Numbered from the stretch's first letter, positions 37,323 to 46,883 are shown. The stretch is DNA of 64,000 bases from Corynebacterium curieae (GCF_027570035.1 NZ_JAKMUU010000001.1:682001-746000); one strand, 5' to 3'. Made by a program: numbers and translations. Notes: generated by a model not told the origin, from the letters alone.

Positions 37323-37403
37323 GGGTATAAGAGAGGCGTCGGCTATGCCGACCGAATGCAGGGGGTTTGCCCCAAATGAGCCACTCTCTCTTATGCCCTT
37401 TTT
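37323..37403 (+). ncRNA. Candidate structured small RNA with three-way junction
   Basis: Bases 37323-37335 pair with 37386-37398 over 13 positions (one G-U pair), forming a long closing stem. Inside are two further perfect hairpins: GTCGGC-TAT-GCCGAC (37338-37352) and GGGG-TTTG-CCCC (37362-37373). The closing stem is directly followed by five Ts, as in a terminated transcript on the plus strand; the opposite strand lacks a T-run. It lies between two transcription units with no ORF. No known RNA family was recognised. Confidence 0.45.
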
Positions 37404-37410
37404 GCTCCTT

Positions 37411-37789
37411 GCGCCCTTAGACCGGCTACGACGGTCCTTGGCGCGGTAAAAATGTACGATGACGTGGATAAATGGGTGATAAAGTACATTTCAAAAGTAC
37501 CCATTTAAACACGTCTTCGGGTATTTTAAAATTAAACCGCAGGTTTAAAACCCATGGTCAGGGGATTTTTAAAGTATCCAATTTTTCAAATTGGCGCACT
37601 ATCGTGGCACACGATGAAAATTGGCCGGGTTGGAGCGATTTTCGCTGCAACCAATTTTAAAATTGCCCCGTTTAAAGGGGCTATCATCACGTAGGTGTCC
37701 CACCCCGGTGGCACTCTTGTCACCTCGTGGTGGGTCAAAAAATAAACCACCCGTAGGTGGCTTTGAGGGACTGACCTCGCTTGGTCAGT
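37411..37789. repeat. Gene-free stretch packed with distinct hairpins
   Basis: There is no credible ORF. At least nine perfect inverted repeats follow each other: 37411-37444 (two nested stems), 37450-37491, 37532-37548, 37578-37594, 37601-37615, 37628-37652 (two stacked 5-bp stems), 37665-37681, 37699-37734, 37747-37760 and 37770-37789. Sequences differ from one another, so this is not a simple repeat. Possible roles are a plasmid or phage replication origin, a transfer origin, or a long structured RNA. Just outside it at 37818-37847 is the terminator of the antirestriction gene. Confidence 0.55.
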
Positions 37790-37817
37790 ATCTAGTCGCT
37801 GTATGGTAAAAAAATAA

Positions 37818-37847
37818 ACCCCGCTACTGCATAAGCAGCAACGGGGT
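37818..37847 (-). terminator. Terminator of the ArdA-like gene
   Basis: ACCCCG/CGGGGT outer stem and CTGC/GCAG inner stem, followed on the minus strand by TTTATTTTTTTACC, 9 bp after the stop codon. Confidence 0.85.
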
Positions 37848-37855
37848 CTTAATGG

Positions 37856-38440
37856 TTAGAAGTTTCGGTAGATGAATACTCCACCCTCGCGGGCGTCAGT
37901 GGTGGTAACGGTATAGTCGTAGGATAGGTCGCTTACCCAAGAGTCCCAATCAAAATAGATTCGTAACGGGGAGCCGGGGTCGGTATCTTCCATCAATCCA
38001 GTGTCTTCGGCGAGATTTAGCGCGTACTCATAAAAGCTCGGCCACCATCCACAGAACTGTTCTTCAAAAGTGGCAACATCAGGTACATTGTCCATATCTT
38101 CAACAACAACACCATCTTCTGCCCAACGACAAAAGGCGGGCCATAGTGTGTAGCCGATCTGCTCATATGCAGCAGTCCATGCTTCAACGTTTACCGGCTC
38201 AATTGAATAGCCTTCTGGCACACCATAGGAACGGAATATTATCGCGCCACTACACCTATCTGTCATGGGATATCCATTCCACTCATGCACGTCTTTAGCG
38301 GTCGGAACACCTTCCCATTCAGATACTTTAATAAATCGCCCTTTGTCGATACCGTCGACGGTGTAGCAGTGCTCGCACATGACAAGCGCGCCAGGCTCGC
38401 GCTCTAGAACTGTATCGGGTGCTTCTCGTTGGGTGAACAT
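37856..38440 (-). CDS. ArdA-like antirestriction protein
   Basis: 194 aa and strongly acidic, as expected of a DNA mimic that blocks type I restriction enzymes. The C-terminal half shows the ArdA pattern: FEEQFCGWWPSFYEYALN, then YFDWDSWVSDLSYDY and an end GGVFIYRNF. An N-terminal Cys pair (MCEHCY) is additional. The start has an ideal AAGGAGG six bases before the ATG. Genes of this kind travel on plasmids, ICEs and phages and protect the incoming DNA, supporting a mobile origin for 34.85-38.6 kb. The N-terminal half is less typical, so the family call is good but not certain. Confidence 0.7.
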   Translation of the reverse strand: MFTQREAPDTVLEREPGALVMCEHCYTVDGIDKGRFIKVSEWEGVPTAKDVHEWNGYPMTDRCSGAIIFRSYGVPEGYSIEPVNVEAWTAAYEQIGYTLWPAFCRWAEDGVVVEDMDNVPDVATFEEQFCGWWPSFYEYALNLAEDTGLMEDTDPGSPLRIYFDWDSWVSDLSYDYTVTTTDAREGGVFIYRNF

Positions 38441-38485
38441 GCTCGGTCCTCCTTGTTAGTGACTGACTTGCCACCACTTATCCCG

Positions 38486-38505
38486 CACCGGGTCGCTACC
38501 CGGTG
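38486..38505. promoter_or_regulatory. Perfect hairpin in the leader of the ArdA-like gene
   Basis: CACCGGGT-CGCT-ACCCGGTG forms an 8-bp stem with a 4-base loop, 46 bp upstream of the gene start. There is no T-tract on the minus strand, so it is more likely a leader structure or operator than a terminator. ard leader DNA can act as a single-strand promoter hairpin in other plasmids. Confidence 0.4.
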
Positions 38506-38599
38506 TGAGGACATAAAAAATACCCCTGCACTCACCGCTCTCTACTAGATGACACTTGATTTCTCCATCCAACAAATGGGGAACAGTTCACGTTCCCGA

Positions 38600-39652
38600 T
38601 TAGCGCCCGCCGCCTGAGAATTGATGAGCCGTGGCCAGCGTGCGCCCTGGCACAAAATGGCCCACTAGCGTTTCATGAACCACGGGCTGCCGCGGGTTTT
38701 CCAATCTTGAAACCATTACCTGAGAGGCCCGTGCCACTACCCCTTCAACAGGCAGCCGAATAGTGGCTAGACCGAGATCCTGCCACCTCGGAAACACTCC
38801 ATCCACGCCAGTAACGCTGACAGCTTCAGGAATTTTCAAGCCAGCCATAGTGCAATAATCAATGAACTGCAAAGCTCGGTCGTCTGCGGGAAACATTACG
38901 CAAGTAGCGCGCCCGGAACTGACGAGTTCCAGAACCCGTTTTATGGTCGCCATCCGTTTGCTGTCTTCCCCAGCATCAACGACTGCAACGTCCGCCCCTG
39001 CTTCTCGAAGGGTTCGGATCATCGCTAGCGACCTGTGCGACTCGGATGAAGACACCTCAGCGGGAACATTCACGACACAAACAGTCTGATGACCATGATA
39101 GATAACATTGTTCGCCACTATCTCGCCATGCGCGTCCTCGTCGTAAGAAATCGCTGTAATCTCATCGTGGAGTTCCGGACGCCCGATCGAAATCATCGGG
39201 ACAGTATCAAGGAAAAGTTCCACGTCTGACGGGCGGATGGAGCCGGTCGCAAGAAATATGCCGTTGACACCGAGTTTTAGCATCCGGTCGAGCGCCGAAA
39301 GCTCGTCGGCGGTGCGGCCTCTGATTGTGGGCACCGAAGCAACGAGCTGGAAACCAGCTTCTTCTGATTGGCGCTGAAGCTGCGAGTAGAAGAAGCCGTA
39401 GTAGGTGCTCGCGGGATTTCGAAGCAGTAATCCCACCGTCGGAATCTCATTCTTGCGTCCCGCTAAGGTTTGAGCTGCAGCATTAGGCACATAGCCTAAC
39501 GAAGAGATTGCATCGTTTACTCGGGCGATCGTTTCTTTGCTAACCGAGGAATTCCTGGTCATTACTCGAGACACGGTTGCGCGGGAAACACCCGCAACGC
39601 GCGCCACATCATCCATCGTGACGCGCGTTGTGTAGTTGCGTGTGTTGTGCAT
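38600..39652 (-). CDS. LacI-family transcriptional regulator
   Basis: 350 aa. The helix-turn-helix at the N-terminus (TMDDVARVAGVSRATVSRVM) is followed by the hinge GYVPNAAAQTLAGRK and a periplasmic-binding-protein-like sensor domain. It is last in the minus-strand cluster with the ABC importer and phosphodiesterase. Two LacI-type operators precede the first gene of that cluster at 44675 and 44753, so it is likely the local repressor. The effector is presumably the imported sugar or polyol derivative (inference). Confidence 0.88.
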   Translation of the reverse strand: MHNTRNYTTRVTMDDVARVAGVSRATVSRVMTRNSSVSKETIARVNDAISSLGYVPNAAAQTLAGRKNEIPTVGLLLRNPASTYYGFFYSQLQRQSEEAGFQLVASVPTIRGRTADELSALDRMLKLGVNGIFLATGSIRPSDVELFLDTVPMISIGRPELHDEITAISYDEDAHGEIVANNVIYHGHQTVCVVNVPAEVSSSESHRSLAMIRTLREAGADVAVVDAGEDSKRMATIKRVLELVSSGRATCVMFPADDRALQFIDYCTMAGLKIPEAVSVTGVDGVFPRWQDLGLATIRLPVEGVVARASQVMVSRLENPRQPVVHETLVGHFVPGRTLATAHQFSGGGR

Positions 39653-39735
39653 TGACCGGCCTCGAGACAGTTGACGGAGAAATGGTAAGCGCCAATTCTA
39701 ATTGCCGCCGTCAACCGATGCCGCTCAGCCCCCCC

Positions 39736-40599
39736 CTATTTGCGCGATGAGAGGAAGCGGTTGAGCAGCATCGGCCAATCGGTCTGGATGATGTCGGCGC
39801 CGTGATCTACAAGGAGACCCCAACCCTTTTCAGGTTCATCCAGAACCGAAACTTCGTCGTCCCAACCGAGAAATAGCGGAACACGGTTCGGAAGGTTCAG
39901 TGCATTGAGCTGCACCAAAAGCTTCGCGTCATGCAGATTCTTTGCAAGATCGGGAGATGCCAACTCCGAGCCATCATTCTCCGCGACAATCTCGATTGCC
40001 ATAGTGTTGATCCCGCCAAGCGAAAGGACGAGATCCACTTCTTCGATCGTTTTTACAATCGGCATGAATGGATACTTCACCGGGTGGGAGGCAAGCTCCT
40101 CTAACCACTGGATCGATACTGGCGCTTTTAGCAGCACCCGGTCTGCGCATTGAAAACTATCGAGGAACGGCAACAGTCTCTGCCAGTAATTCCACGACCG
40201 GTCGATGTTGATTATCGTATCGGAGGATGACTCGAGAATGGTCGCGAGTTTTTCGACCCCGCACTTCTCAGCCTCGGCTGAAACAAAAGTTTCATATTGC
40301 AGGCGCTCCAGCTCCCCTGTTGACAGGGTTAAGATGTCTTGGTCCAACCCAAAGTAGTGACCTTCGTAGCCGTTGTGAAACGTGAAGAAATCACCGTCGG
40401 TCGATTCGATAACATCAATCTCCACAATGTCGGCCCCGGAGACTACCGCAGCCCGAACTGCCTTGGCTGTGTTCTCAACGATACTGCCCGAGTTCTGCCC
40501 TCGGTGAACAGCCACCAGTGGTTTCTTAGCTCTGATTGCAGACAAGAAGCGGTGGTTTATGTCTTGATAGGCGGGATCACCAATTACATCGAATGCCAT
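39736..40599 (-). CDS. Glycerophosphodiester phosphodiesterase family protein
   Basis: 287 aa with a TIM-barrel GDPD domain. The catalytic entry motif is VAVHRG (residues about 29-34). The metal-binding stretch is ENTAKAVRAAVVSGADIVEIDV, followed by FFTFHNG; the end DIIQTDWP is also typical. It has no signal peptide, so it acts inside the cell on imported diesters, releasing sn-glycerol 3-phosphate or a related phosphate and an alcohol. It is translationally coupled to the permease (TAATG). Confidence 0.85.
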   Translation of the reverse strand: MAFDVIGDPAYQDINHRFLSAIRAKKPLVAVHRGQNSGSIVENTAKAVRAAVVSGADIVEIDVIESTDGDFFTFHNGYEGHYFGLDQDILTLSTGELERLQYETFVSAEAEKCGVEKLATILESSSDTIINIDRSWNYWQRLLPFLDSFQCADRVLLKAPVSIQWLEELASHPVKYPFMPIVKTIEEVDLVLSLGGINTMAIEIVAENDGSELASPDLAKNLHDAKLLVQLNALNLPNRVPLFLGWDDEVSVLDEPEKGWGLLVDHGADIIQTDWPMLLNRFLSSRK

Positions 40600-42397
40600 T
40601 AATTCATAACCTCGTTCATTTTAGTCGGGAGCGCCCTACGGCGGAAGATGTTCCTCAGCCATCCCAATCCGAATCGGCGACGGGCGTGAGACGGCTTGCT
40701 GCTGCGACCGTAAACCGAGTAAAGCACCAAGCTAGAAATGATCATCAGGAGCACCGTGTAAACAAACGTGAGCGCAGTCGTATCATTCAAGGTGTCCGAC
40801 TCAGTTGCGTTGTAGATGAAAATGCCTAACGGCTGGTAGAACGGGTGCGCAAGGAAGATTGCGGTGTCGTAGTTGTCCAACAACGCATTGAAGTTTCGAG
40901 CAGTGATTGCCGCAGCGACAGGCAATACGATTGGCAAAAGGATCTTCCTGAAAATATTGAACTCGCTAGCTCCAAGCAGTGACCCAGCTTCCTCGAGATT
41001 GTCGGGGACACCTGTGTAAGAGGCCTTCAGCATCCTGAGCGTAAATGGAATTTTCTCGATTACGTAACCGATTGCCAACAGAATCACCGTGCCAGAAAGA
41101 ACCTGCCCGAACACCAGTGGCTGCGGTGTGCTGAAGGTAAGCAGGAGACCCAATGCGATCATCGTTCCCGGCAGCAACCAAGGGATGTGCAAGAGGTACT
41201 CGAGCCAGATTGTCACAGTATTGCGGTGTCGCTGGATCAAGCGTGCGACAAAAAGCATCGCAAAAACAACCACCACTGAAGCAACCGCGGAGTACGCGAT
41301 CGAGATAGCGAACGGTTTGATGGCGGCGGGATCCGTGAAGATGCGTGCGTAGTTGCTCAGCGTGAAATCTGCAAAGCGAATCTGACCGCTGCTAATCGCC
41401 GAAGCATTAGTGAACGAGAAAATGACGATTAGTACGGGCGGTGTGACATAGATCAGCCAGAGGAGCCACGCGAGGAAGTGGACAATGGCATTCACCACTG
41501 GGTTGTCAATCTTCTGTTTCTGAAGCGCAACCGGAACTTTAGACACAGAAAAGTAAGTTCCGCCCTTTTCGGCACGGTTAAGTATCGCCAGCATGATGAT
41601 CGTCATGATGCCCAGGAACATAGCTAGCGTCGCAGCAAGGTCGCGAGAACTGACAGTCCGAGAGAAGGTCAGAATCATCGGCGATATCGTCTGGAAGTTC
41701 TCTCCGCCAAGGATCAAAGGGGCGGTGAGAGCTCCAAGGCCTCCAAGGAATGTAAGAATCGTGATGGCGAACACCATGGGTCGAAGGACTGGTAGAACAA
41801 CCGCTCTGAATGTTTGCCATGTCGAGGCGCCCATCTGTTTCGACGCTTCAATGGTCTGGTAGTCAATCTTCGAAATCGAGTCAGAAAGAAACAGCAGGTG
41901 ACTTCCCGTCCCAGAGAAGGTCATGACCAAAATGACCGCGAGTGCACCTTTAAACCAGTTGGTGTCCATCTCGGGAAAGATCCTCGCCGCCGCGTTAGTC
42001 AGGTAGCCGTTCGAACCGTAAATCAGGTTGTAAGCCGCAACCATAACGACACCGCCGTAAAGCAGCGGCGTAGCGAATCCGAGAAATAGAATCCGGGAGC
42101 CCTTGATGTCAAAGTAGCGGGTGACGAGAACGATAAAGATGCCGACCACGTTCACCGTGATGCAGAGCGCGAATGCGAGAATGATTGAGTTTCGAAGCGA
42201 CTTCATCGCACGCTCGGAAGCAAACAGCTTGGAAAAACGTCTAAACTCCACTCGCCGTTCTGTCTGAACACTCCCAGTAGGAGTGAGAGGTTCGGCCAGA
42301 TCAAGAAGGTGATAAGAACGTATGCCATCACGATGAGAACCACGATGTTGAGGGGGGACTTCAACATCGAGCGAATCGATAAAAGGTTTTTATTCAT
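40599..42397 (-). CDS. Two-domain ABC permease (FbpB/AfuB type), frameshifted in this sequence
   Basis: The permease carries two binding-protein-dependent transport domains with about 12 helices, as in Fe3+ and sugar-phosphate importers. The main frame from about 42251 to 40599 (550 aa) lacks a proper N-terminus. The missing part is read in another frame from ATG 42397 (MNKNLLSIRSMLKSP) to about 42240. Restoring one T in the five-T run (plus-strand A run 42233-42237) joins EWSLDVF to SKLFASE and gives one protein of about 599 aa. It is either a sequencing error or a recent mutation. An 11-bp gap separates it from the ATPase gene. Confidence 0.8.
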
Positions 42398-42408
42398 CGG
42401 TTCATCTC

Positions 42409-43452
42409 CTACTTCGCTACCCGGCGACCGTCTGCGTCGAAGCTGTTAATGGAGGAGTCTTCTAGCAGCAGCGTGACTTCGCGGCCTACGATGTTCTGTG
42501 GGATTGGCCCCGACACGTTAACCCGCAAGGGAGCGCCGAGCGCGTTGACCTCGAGAACGGAGTGGTCACCCAGGTAGCTTTCGCCGACAACTGTCGCGGG
42601 GAGTCGTAGGGCGCTGCCGGCACTCGACTGAGCTTCAGCAGGTTGGATCGTCAGTCGCTCTGGCCGGATATAGTGCGTGTGCGACGGAGAGAGGTGCGCT
42701 CCTTGGTTATTCAGCTCAGCAATCTGAGCTTCGCTGAGCCCATTCACCTGCCCGAGGAAGGTGCAGACAAACTCCGTTGCCGATTCTTCATATAGTTCGC
42801 GTGGGGTGCCAACCTGTTCGATGCGCCCCTCGTTCAGCACAGCGATGCGGTCGGACATCGAAAGGGCTTCTTCTTGGTCGTGGGTGACGTAGACCGTGGT
42901 GATCCCCACCTCGGACTGGATGTCCTTCAGCTGGATACGCAGCTGCTTTCGAAGGCGCGCGTCGAGGTTCGACAACGGCTCGTCGAGGAGCAGAATACTT
43001 GGTTCCATGACCAGGGCTCGCGCGATAGCAACGCGCTGCTGCTGGCCGCCGGATAGCTCAGAAATTTGCTTACCTAGTTGCTCGTCCGTGAGGGATACTT
43101 GCCGCGCCGCTCTGGTGGCCCGTTCTGAAATCTCACCCTTCGGCAATTTGGCCATTTTGAGGCCGAATTCAATGTTGTCGCGCACATTCATCGACGGGAA
43201 CAGCGCGTAGTTTTGAAACACCATACCAATCCCGCGTTTTGACGGGTGAGCGTAAGTTACATTCTTACCGTCAATCGCAATCATTCCTGAAGACGGTGCA
43301 ATAAAGCCTGCAAGTGCGCGAAGTGCGGTGGATTTACCGCATCCGGAAGGGCCAAGGAAAGTGAAGAACTCACCCTCGTGGACGTCGAGGTTGAAGTCGG
43401 GGATTGCAACAAAGTCGCCATAGACAACCTTGATGTGGTCAAACTTGATCAT
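42409..43452 (-). CDS. ABC importer ATPase (FbpC/PotA type)
   Basis: 347 aa. The nucleotide-binding domain has Walker A GPSGCGKST, signature LSGGQQQRVAIARAL, Walker B ILLLDEPLSNLD and H-loop VTHDQEEA. A C-terminal TOBE-like regulatory domain (about residues 240-340) follows. It energises the two-domain permease next door. It matches the CUT1/Fe3+/polyamine class. Confidence 0.92.
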   Translation of the reverse strand: MIKFDHIKVVYGDFVAIPDFNLDVHEGEFFTFLGPSGCGKSTALRALAGFIAPSSGMIAIDGKNVTYAHPSKRGIGMVFQNYALFPSMNVRDNIEFGLKMAKLPKGEISERATRAARQVSLTDEQLGKQISELSGGQQQRVAIARALVMEPSILLLDEPLSNLDARLRKQLRIQLKDIQSEVGITTVYVTHDQEEALSMSDRIAVLNEGRIEQVGTPRELYEESATEFVCTFLGQVNGLSEAQIAELNNQGAHLSPSHTHYIRPERLTIQPAEAQSSAGSALRLPATVVGESYLGDHSVLEVNALGAPLRVNVSGPIPQNIVGREVTLLLEDSSINSFDADGRRVAK

Positions 43453-43548
43453 TGGGATCTCCGAAGTGGCTTGTAGGAAAGTTTTTCAGAATAAAAGCTT
43501 CGTCTTCAGGAAACGAGGCTTTAAGCCAGATCGTGGTTCGGGCGGACC

Positions 43549-44598
43549 TTACAGGTACTGCAGCTCGATCTTTTCAATCCAAGACGGAAGGTTCTTCGCT
43601 ACAGTCGGCCAATCAATGTCCTGGGCCTTGAAAGAATCAGTCTGCTGAACAGCATCTTGGTTAGCCCCAGCGAGGGCATCCTTGTTCACGGGAGCTGTGA
43701 AGAACTCGTTTGACCACGCAGCTTGAATTTCGCCCGAACCGAACCAGTTGATGAACTCCTCGGCCTTGGCGTTGTCACTGCCTGCCACCTTTGCAATGTG
43801 CTGGGTCGCCATCGGCACACCAATCGCAGGGTGAACAGCGCTGGTTTCGATACCGTACTCCTTCTCGCGGTTCGCCTTGCCTGCCAGCCACATCTGACCA
43901 GCGTCAACTTCATCGGCCTTCATGCGGGCGTAAAGGTCAGTACCCTTCACGGACTTCACACCGTTGTTGAAGTAGGCTTCGATTGCGTTCCATCCCTCGT
44001 CGGACACACCCAAGTCGCCTGTTTCGTCGAGATAGCGGGAGAGGATACCGGAAAGCACCATCTGCGTAGTTGCGCCGCCAAGACCAGACGGAACCTCATA
44101 GCGGTTGTGGAAGCGATCTTGTTCCCACAGGTCAGTCCAGTCCTTTGGAGCGTCTGCTTCGGTGCATGCCGCATCGTTATAAACGAGCATGATTGGCTCG
44201 CGCACGATCGGCCAGTACTGCTCATCATCGCCGAGACCCGCCTCAACCTTGTTAGACCAATCTGGCTTGTACGGTTCTAGGACCCCATCAGCTTTCAGAT
44301 GCTCAAAGAAGACATTGTTCAAACCGAAGACCACGTCAGCCATCGGGTTGGCTTTTTCAGCAACGAGGCGGTCTTGAATTTCACCACCGCCGAGGTTCAC
44401 AAACTCAACCGTGAAGCCGGCCTCAGCCGCCTTCTCAGAGAGCCACTCACCGCGGCCGTCGGAAACGGAATTGGAGTAGATGACGAGCGGATCGTTCGAG
44501 CCGCCTTCAGAGGACGAGCTGCAGGCCGTTAGGGAGATAGCGACGGCAGCCGAAGTGATCAGCGCGGCTGCTTTCTTCAAGATAGAGGTGTGATTCAC
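43549..44598 (-). CDS. ABC importer binding lipoprotein (Fe3+/sugar-phosphate type)
   Basis: 349 aa. The lipoprotein signal ends SLTACSSSS (Cys about residue 26). The mature part is an extracellular-solute-binding domain of the AfuA/FbpA group (LVIYSNSVSDGRGEWLSEKA; GQMWLAGKANREKEYG). Fe3+ binders carry a conserved Tyr pair, not evident here. Together with the intracellular phosphodiesterase, this favours an organophosphate ester or sugar phosphate as ligand. It is the first gene of the cluster, downstream of two LacI-type operators. Confidence 0.85.
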   Translation of the reverse strand: MNHTSILKKAAALITSAAVAISLTACSSSSEGGSNDPLVIYSNSVSDGRGEWLSEKAAEAGFTVEFVNLGGGEIQDRLVAEKANPMADVVFGLNNVFFEHLKADGVLEPYKPDWSNKVEAGLGDDEQYWPIVREPIMLVYNDAACTEADAPKDWTDLWEQDRFHNRYEVPSGLGGATTQMVLSGILSRYLDETGDLGVSDEGWNAIEAYFNNGVKSVKGTDLYARMKADEVDAGQMWLAGKANREKEYGIETSAVHPAIGVPMATQHIAKVAGSDNAKAEEFINWFGSGEIQAAWSNEFFTAPVNKDALAGANQDAVQQTDSFKAQDIDWPTVAKNLPSWIEKIELQYL

Positions 44599-44674
44599 GA
44601 AGATGGCCTTTCGATGAAAACTAAGTGGGATCAGGAAGCGGTCCTCGTTCGAAACGGGAACTCCGAATCACCCG

Positions 44675-44688
44675 TGAACGCGCTTTCA
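44675..44688. promoter_or_regulatory. LacI-type operator 1
   Basis: TGAACGCGCTTTCA is a near-palindrome of the LacI/CcpA class, 77 bp upstream of the binding-protein start. A possible minus-strand -10 (AATAAT, 44695-44700) lies immediately upstream of it, so a bound repressor would sit on the transcription start. Confidence 0.6.
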
Positions 44689-44752
44689 TCGGACATTATT
44701 CACCCTGGTGGTAAAACTTCGGTTACGAGTAACTTAACCTGGCGAAAATTTT

Positions 44753-44766
44753 TGGAAGCGCTTTCA
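44753..44766. promoter_or_regulatory. LacI-type operator 2
   Basis: TGGAAGCGCTTTCA is a very close match to the LacI-family palindrome. It lies 78 bp from operator 1, about seven helical turns, suitable for looping. Another perfect dyad, GTTAC-GA-GTAAC, lies between the two at 44722-44733. Confidence 0.65.
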
Positions 44767-44932
44767 TTACTTGAATCGCAAGCTGTCGCTATAACATGAA
44801 CTGGTCAGATGGGTTTGGTACTTGGTCTGCTCACATCATGCTCAAGCACATGGAGCCGCAAAACCTGCACTTACCCGCAGCAACACTCGCGATGAGTGCT
44901 GCGTTGGTGCAGGCGACTACCCCGCAGGCATA

Positions 44933-46515
44933 ATGTCCCGTATGCCTTTAGGTGACGGTCCACTCATTGTTCAGTCGGACAAGGCGGTCCTCCCCGATGT
45001 CTCGCACCCGGAAGCGGGCGCGGCACGCGCGGCACTCGCACCGTACGCGGAGCTCGAGCGCGCGCCTGAGCACATCCACACCTACCGCATCACCCCACTT
45101 ACACTGTGGAACGCCCGCGCCGTCGGCTTTGACGCCGAGCAGGCCGTGGACGTGCTCGAGCGCTACTCCCGCTTCCCCGTCCCGCCGGCGCTGCTCGTAG
45201 ACGTCGCCGAGACCATGGCCCGCTACGGCCGGTTGAAGCTGGTGAAACACCCCGCCCACGGGCTCATCCTGGAGGCGGACGACCCCCCGATCCTCACCGA
45301 GGTCACCCGCCGCCAGAAAATCCAGCCCCTCATAGCGAAGCCTATCGACGACCTCACGGTCCCCGTCCACCCCTCCGCCCGCGGCCAAATCAAACAGGAG
45401 CTGACGAAGCTGGGCTGGCCCGTGGAGGACCTCGCCGGCTACGTCGACGGCGAATCCTTCTGGCAGGGCGGCTCCGGTGTGGTGGTCTTACCCTGCAGCG
45501 CCGACAAAACCATTGTCGGCGCGGCGTCGATGGCGCAGGCGCAGACCACCACCTTGATCTTGGTCACCAACACCGTCGCCGGCCGCCAGTAGCGCGACGA
45601 ACTGCTGCGCCGCACCACCCTGACCACGGAAGAAATCGGCGAATACTCCGGTGAGAAAAAGGAGATCCGCCCCGTCACCAGCGCCACCTACCAGGTGGTC
45701 ACCCTCAAGACGAAGGGCGAGTACCGGGCGCTCGAGCTTTTCGACTCCCGCGACTGGGGCTTAATCATCTACGACGAAGTCCATCTCCTGCCCGCCCCAA
45801 TCTTCCGCATGGCCGCGGACCTCCAGTCGCGCCGCCGACTGGGACTGACCGCCACACTCGTGCGCGAGGACGGCCGCGAGGACGACGTGTTCTCCCTCAT
45901 CGGGCCCAAGCGCGACGACGCCCCTGGAAAGAACTCGAGATGGCCGGCTACATCGCCACCGCCGAGTGCGTGGAAGTGCGCACCACGCTTACCGACGAAG
46001 AACGCCTCACCTACACCACCGCAGAGGCCCGCGAACGATATCGTCTGGCGGCTTGTTCGGCGGGTAAGCTGGAGGTCGTCGACAAGCTTCTTGCGACGCA
46101 TAAGGGGCAGCAGACCTTGATCATCGGCGCGTACGTGGAGCATCTCGAGGAGCTCGCATCGCGTATCGACGCTCCCTCGGTCGACGGAAAAACCACCACC
46201 GAAAAGCGCGAAGAGGCCTTCCAAGCGTTCCGAGACGGCGACATCTCCACACTGGTGGTGTCGAAGGTGGCGAACTTCTCCATCGACCTGCCCGAAGCCG
46301 CCGTGGCCATCCAGGTCTCCGGTACCTTCAGCTCGCGACAAGAAGAAGCCCAACGTCTGGGGCGTTTGCTGCGGCCCAAAGCCGACGGCGCGGAGGCAGT
46401 GTTCTACACCGTCGTTGCCCGCGACACCCTGGACTCCGAATACGCCATGCACCGGCAACGCTTCCTCGCCGAGCAAGCCTACGCGTACTGGTTGGTCGAT
46501 TCCGCCGACCTTTAG
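44933..46515 (+). pseudogene. Decayed XPB/ERCC3-type DNA helicase gene
   Basis: The translation follows the actinobacterial XPB helicase: N-terminal damage-recognition part GDGPLIVQSDKAVLPDV, DEVHLLPAP in place of the DEAH box, and the helicase C domain with SGTFSSRQEEAQRLGRLLRPKADG. The gene cannot work. About 20 residues around the Q-motif are deleted after GYVDGE. Walker A reads PCSADKT instead of the usual PCGAGKT, a TAG follows VAGRQ at 45590, and a frameshift lies near 45930. Substitutions, deletion, stop and shift together show true decay, unlike the single-base shifts elsewhere in the window. An intact copy may exist elsewhere. Confidence 0.88.
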
Positions 46516-46526
46516 ACTTGAATGCC

Positions 46527-46883
46527 ATGAGTGGCATGAAGGTATTCAAGTTCGACGTCGACGAGGACTTTGCGAAGCAGCACAACGAAATGGTGCGCGA
46601 GACCAAGAACATGGTGCTCTCCGGCATCGCGCTCTTCATCCTCAGTATTGCCGGTGGCATCGCCGCGTGGATCTTCATCGACCCCACGTCGCCGTGGCGC
46701 CTCCTCGCCTCCGTTGGCCTGATCCTCTTCGGCCTCATGATGCTCATCGTCGCACTCATGTTGCCCAAGTCAGTGGGTAAGACGCAGGCGCTTTACGACG
46801 CCCACCCGCTCGCCCGTTACCTTGTGAGTGTCCCCGATAATGGGGATAGTCGCTGGTCCCGGTATGGCTTACCTGCCCTGTAG
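46527..46883 (+). pseudogene. Membrane protein gene truncated by IS110 copy 1 (DUF3239-like)
   Basis: ATG 46527 (MSGMKVFKFDVDEDF) begins 12 bp after the helicase relic. About 95 host-encoded residues include two hydrophobic helices (about 30-50 and 60-82). At 46813 the frame runs into the insertion element and ends at 46883 with a tail not its own. I recall a DUF3239-type protein of similar start next to XPB in corynebacteria; that identification is tentative. The 3' remainder is not found behind either IS copy. Confidence 0.6.

Noticed and set aside
44820..44932. Possible 3' end of a gene before the helicase relic (reads KHMEPQNLHLPAATLAMSAA, then stop)
   Set aside because: Plausible in one frame but too short and without a recognised family to annotate.
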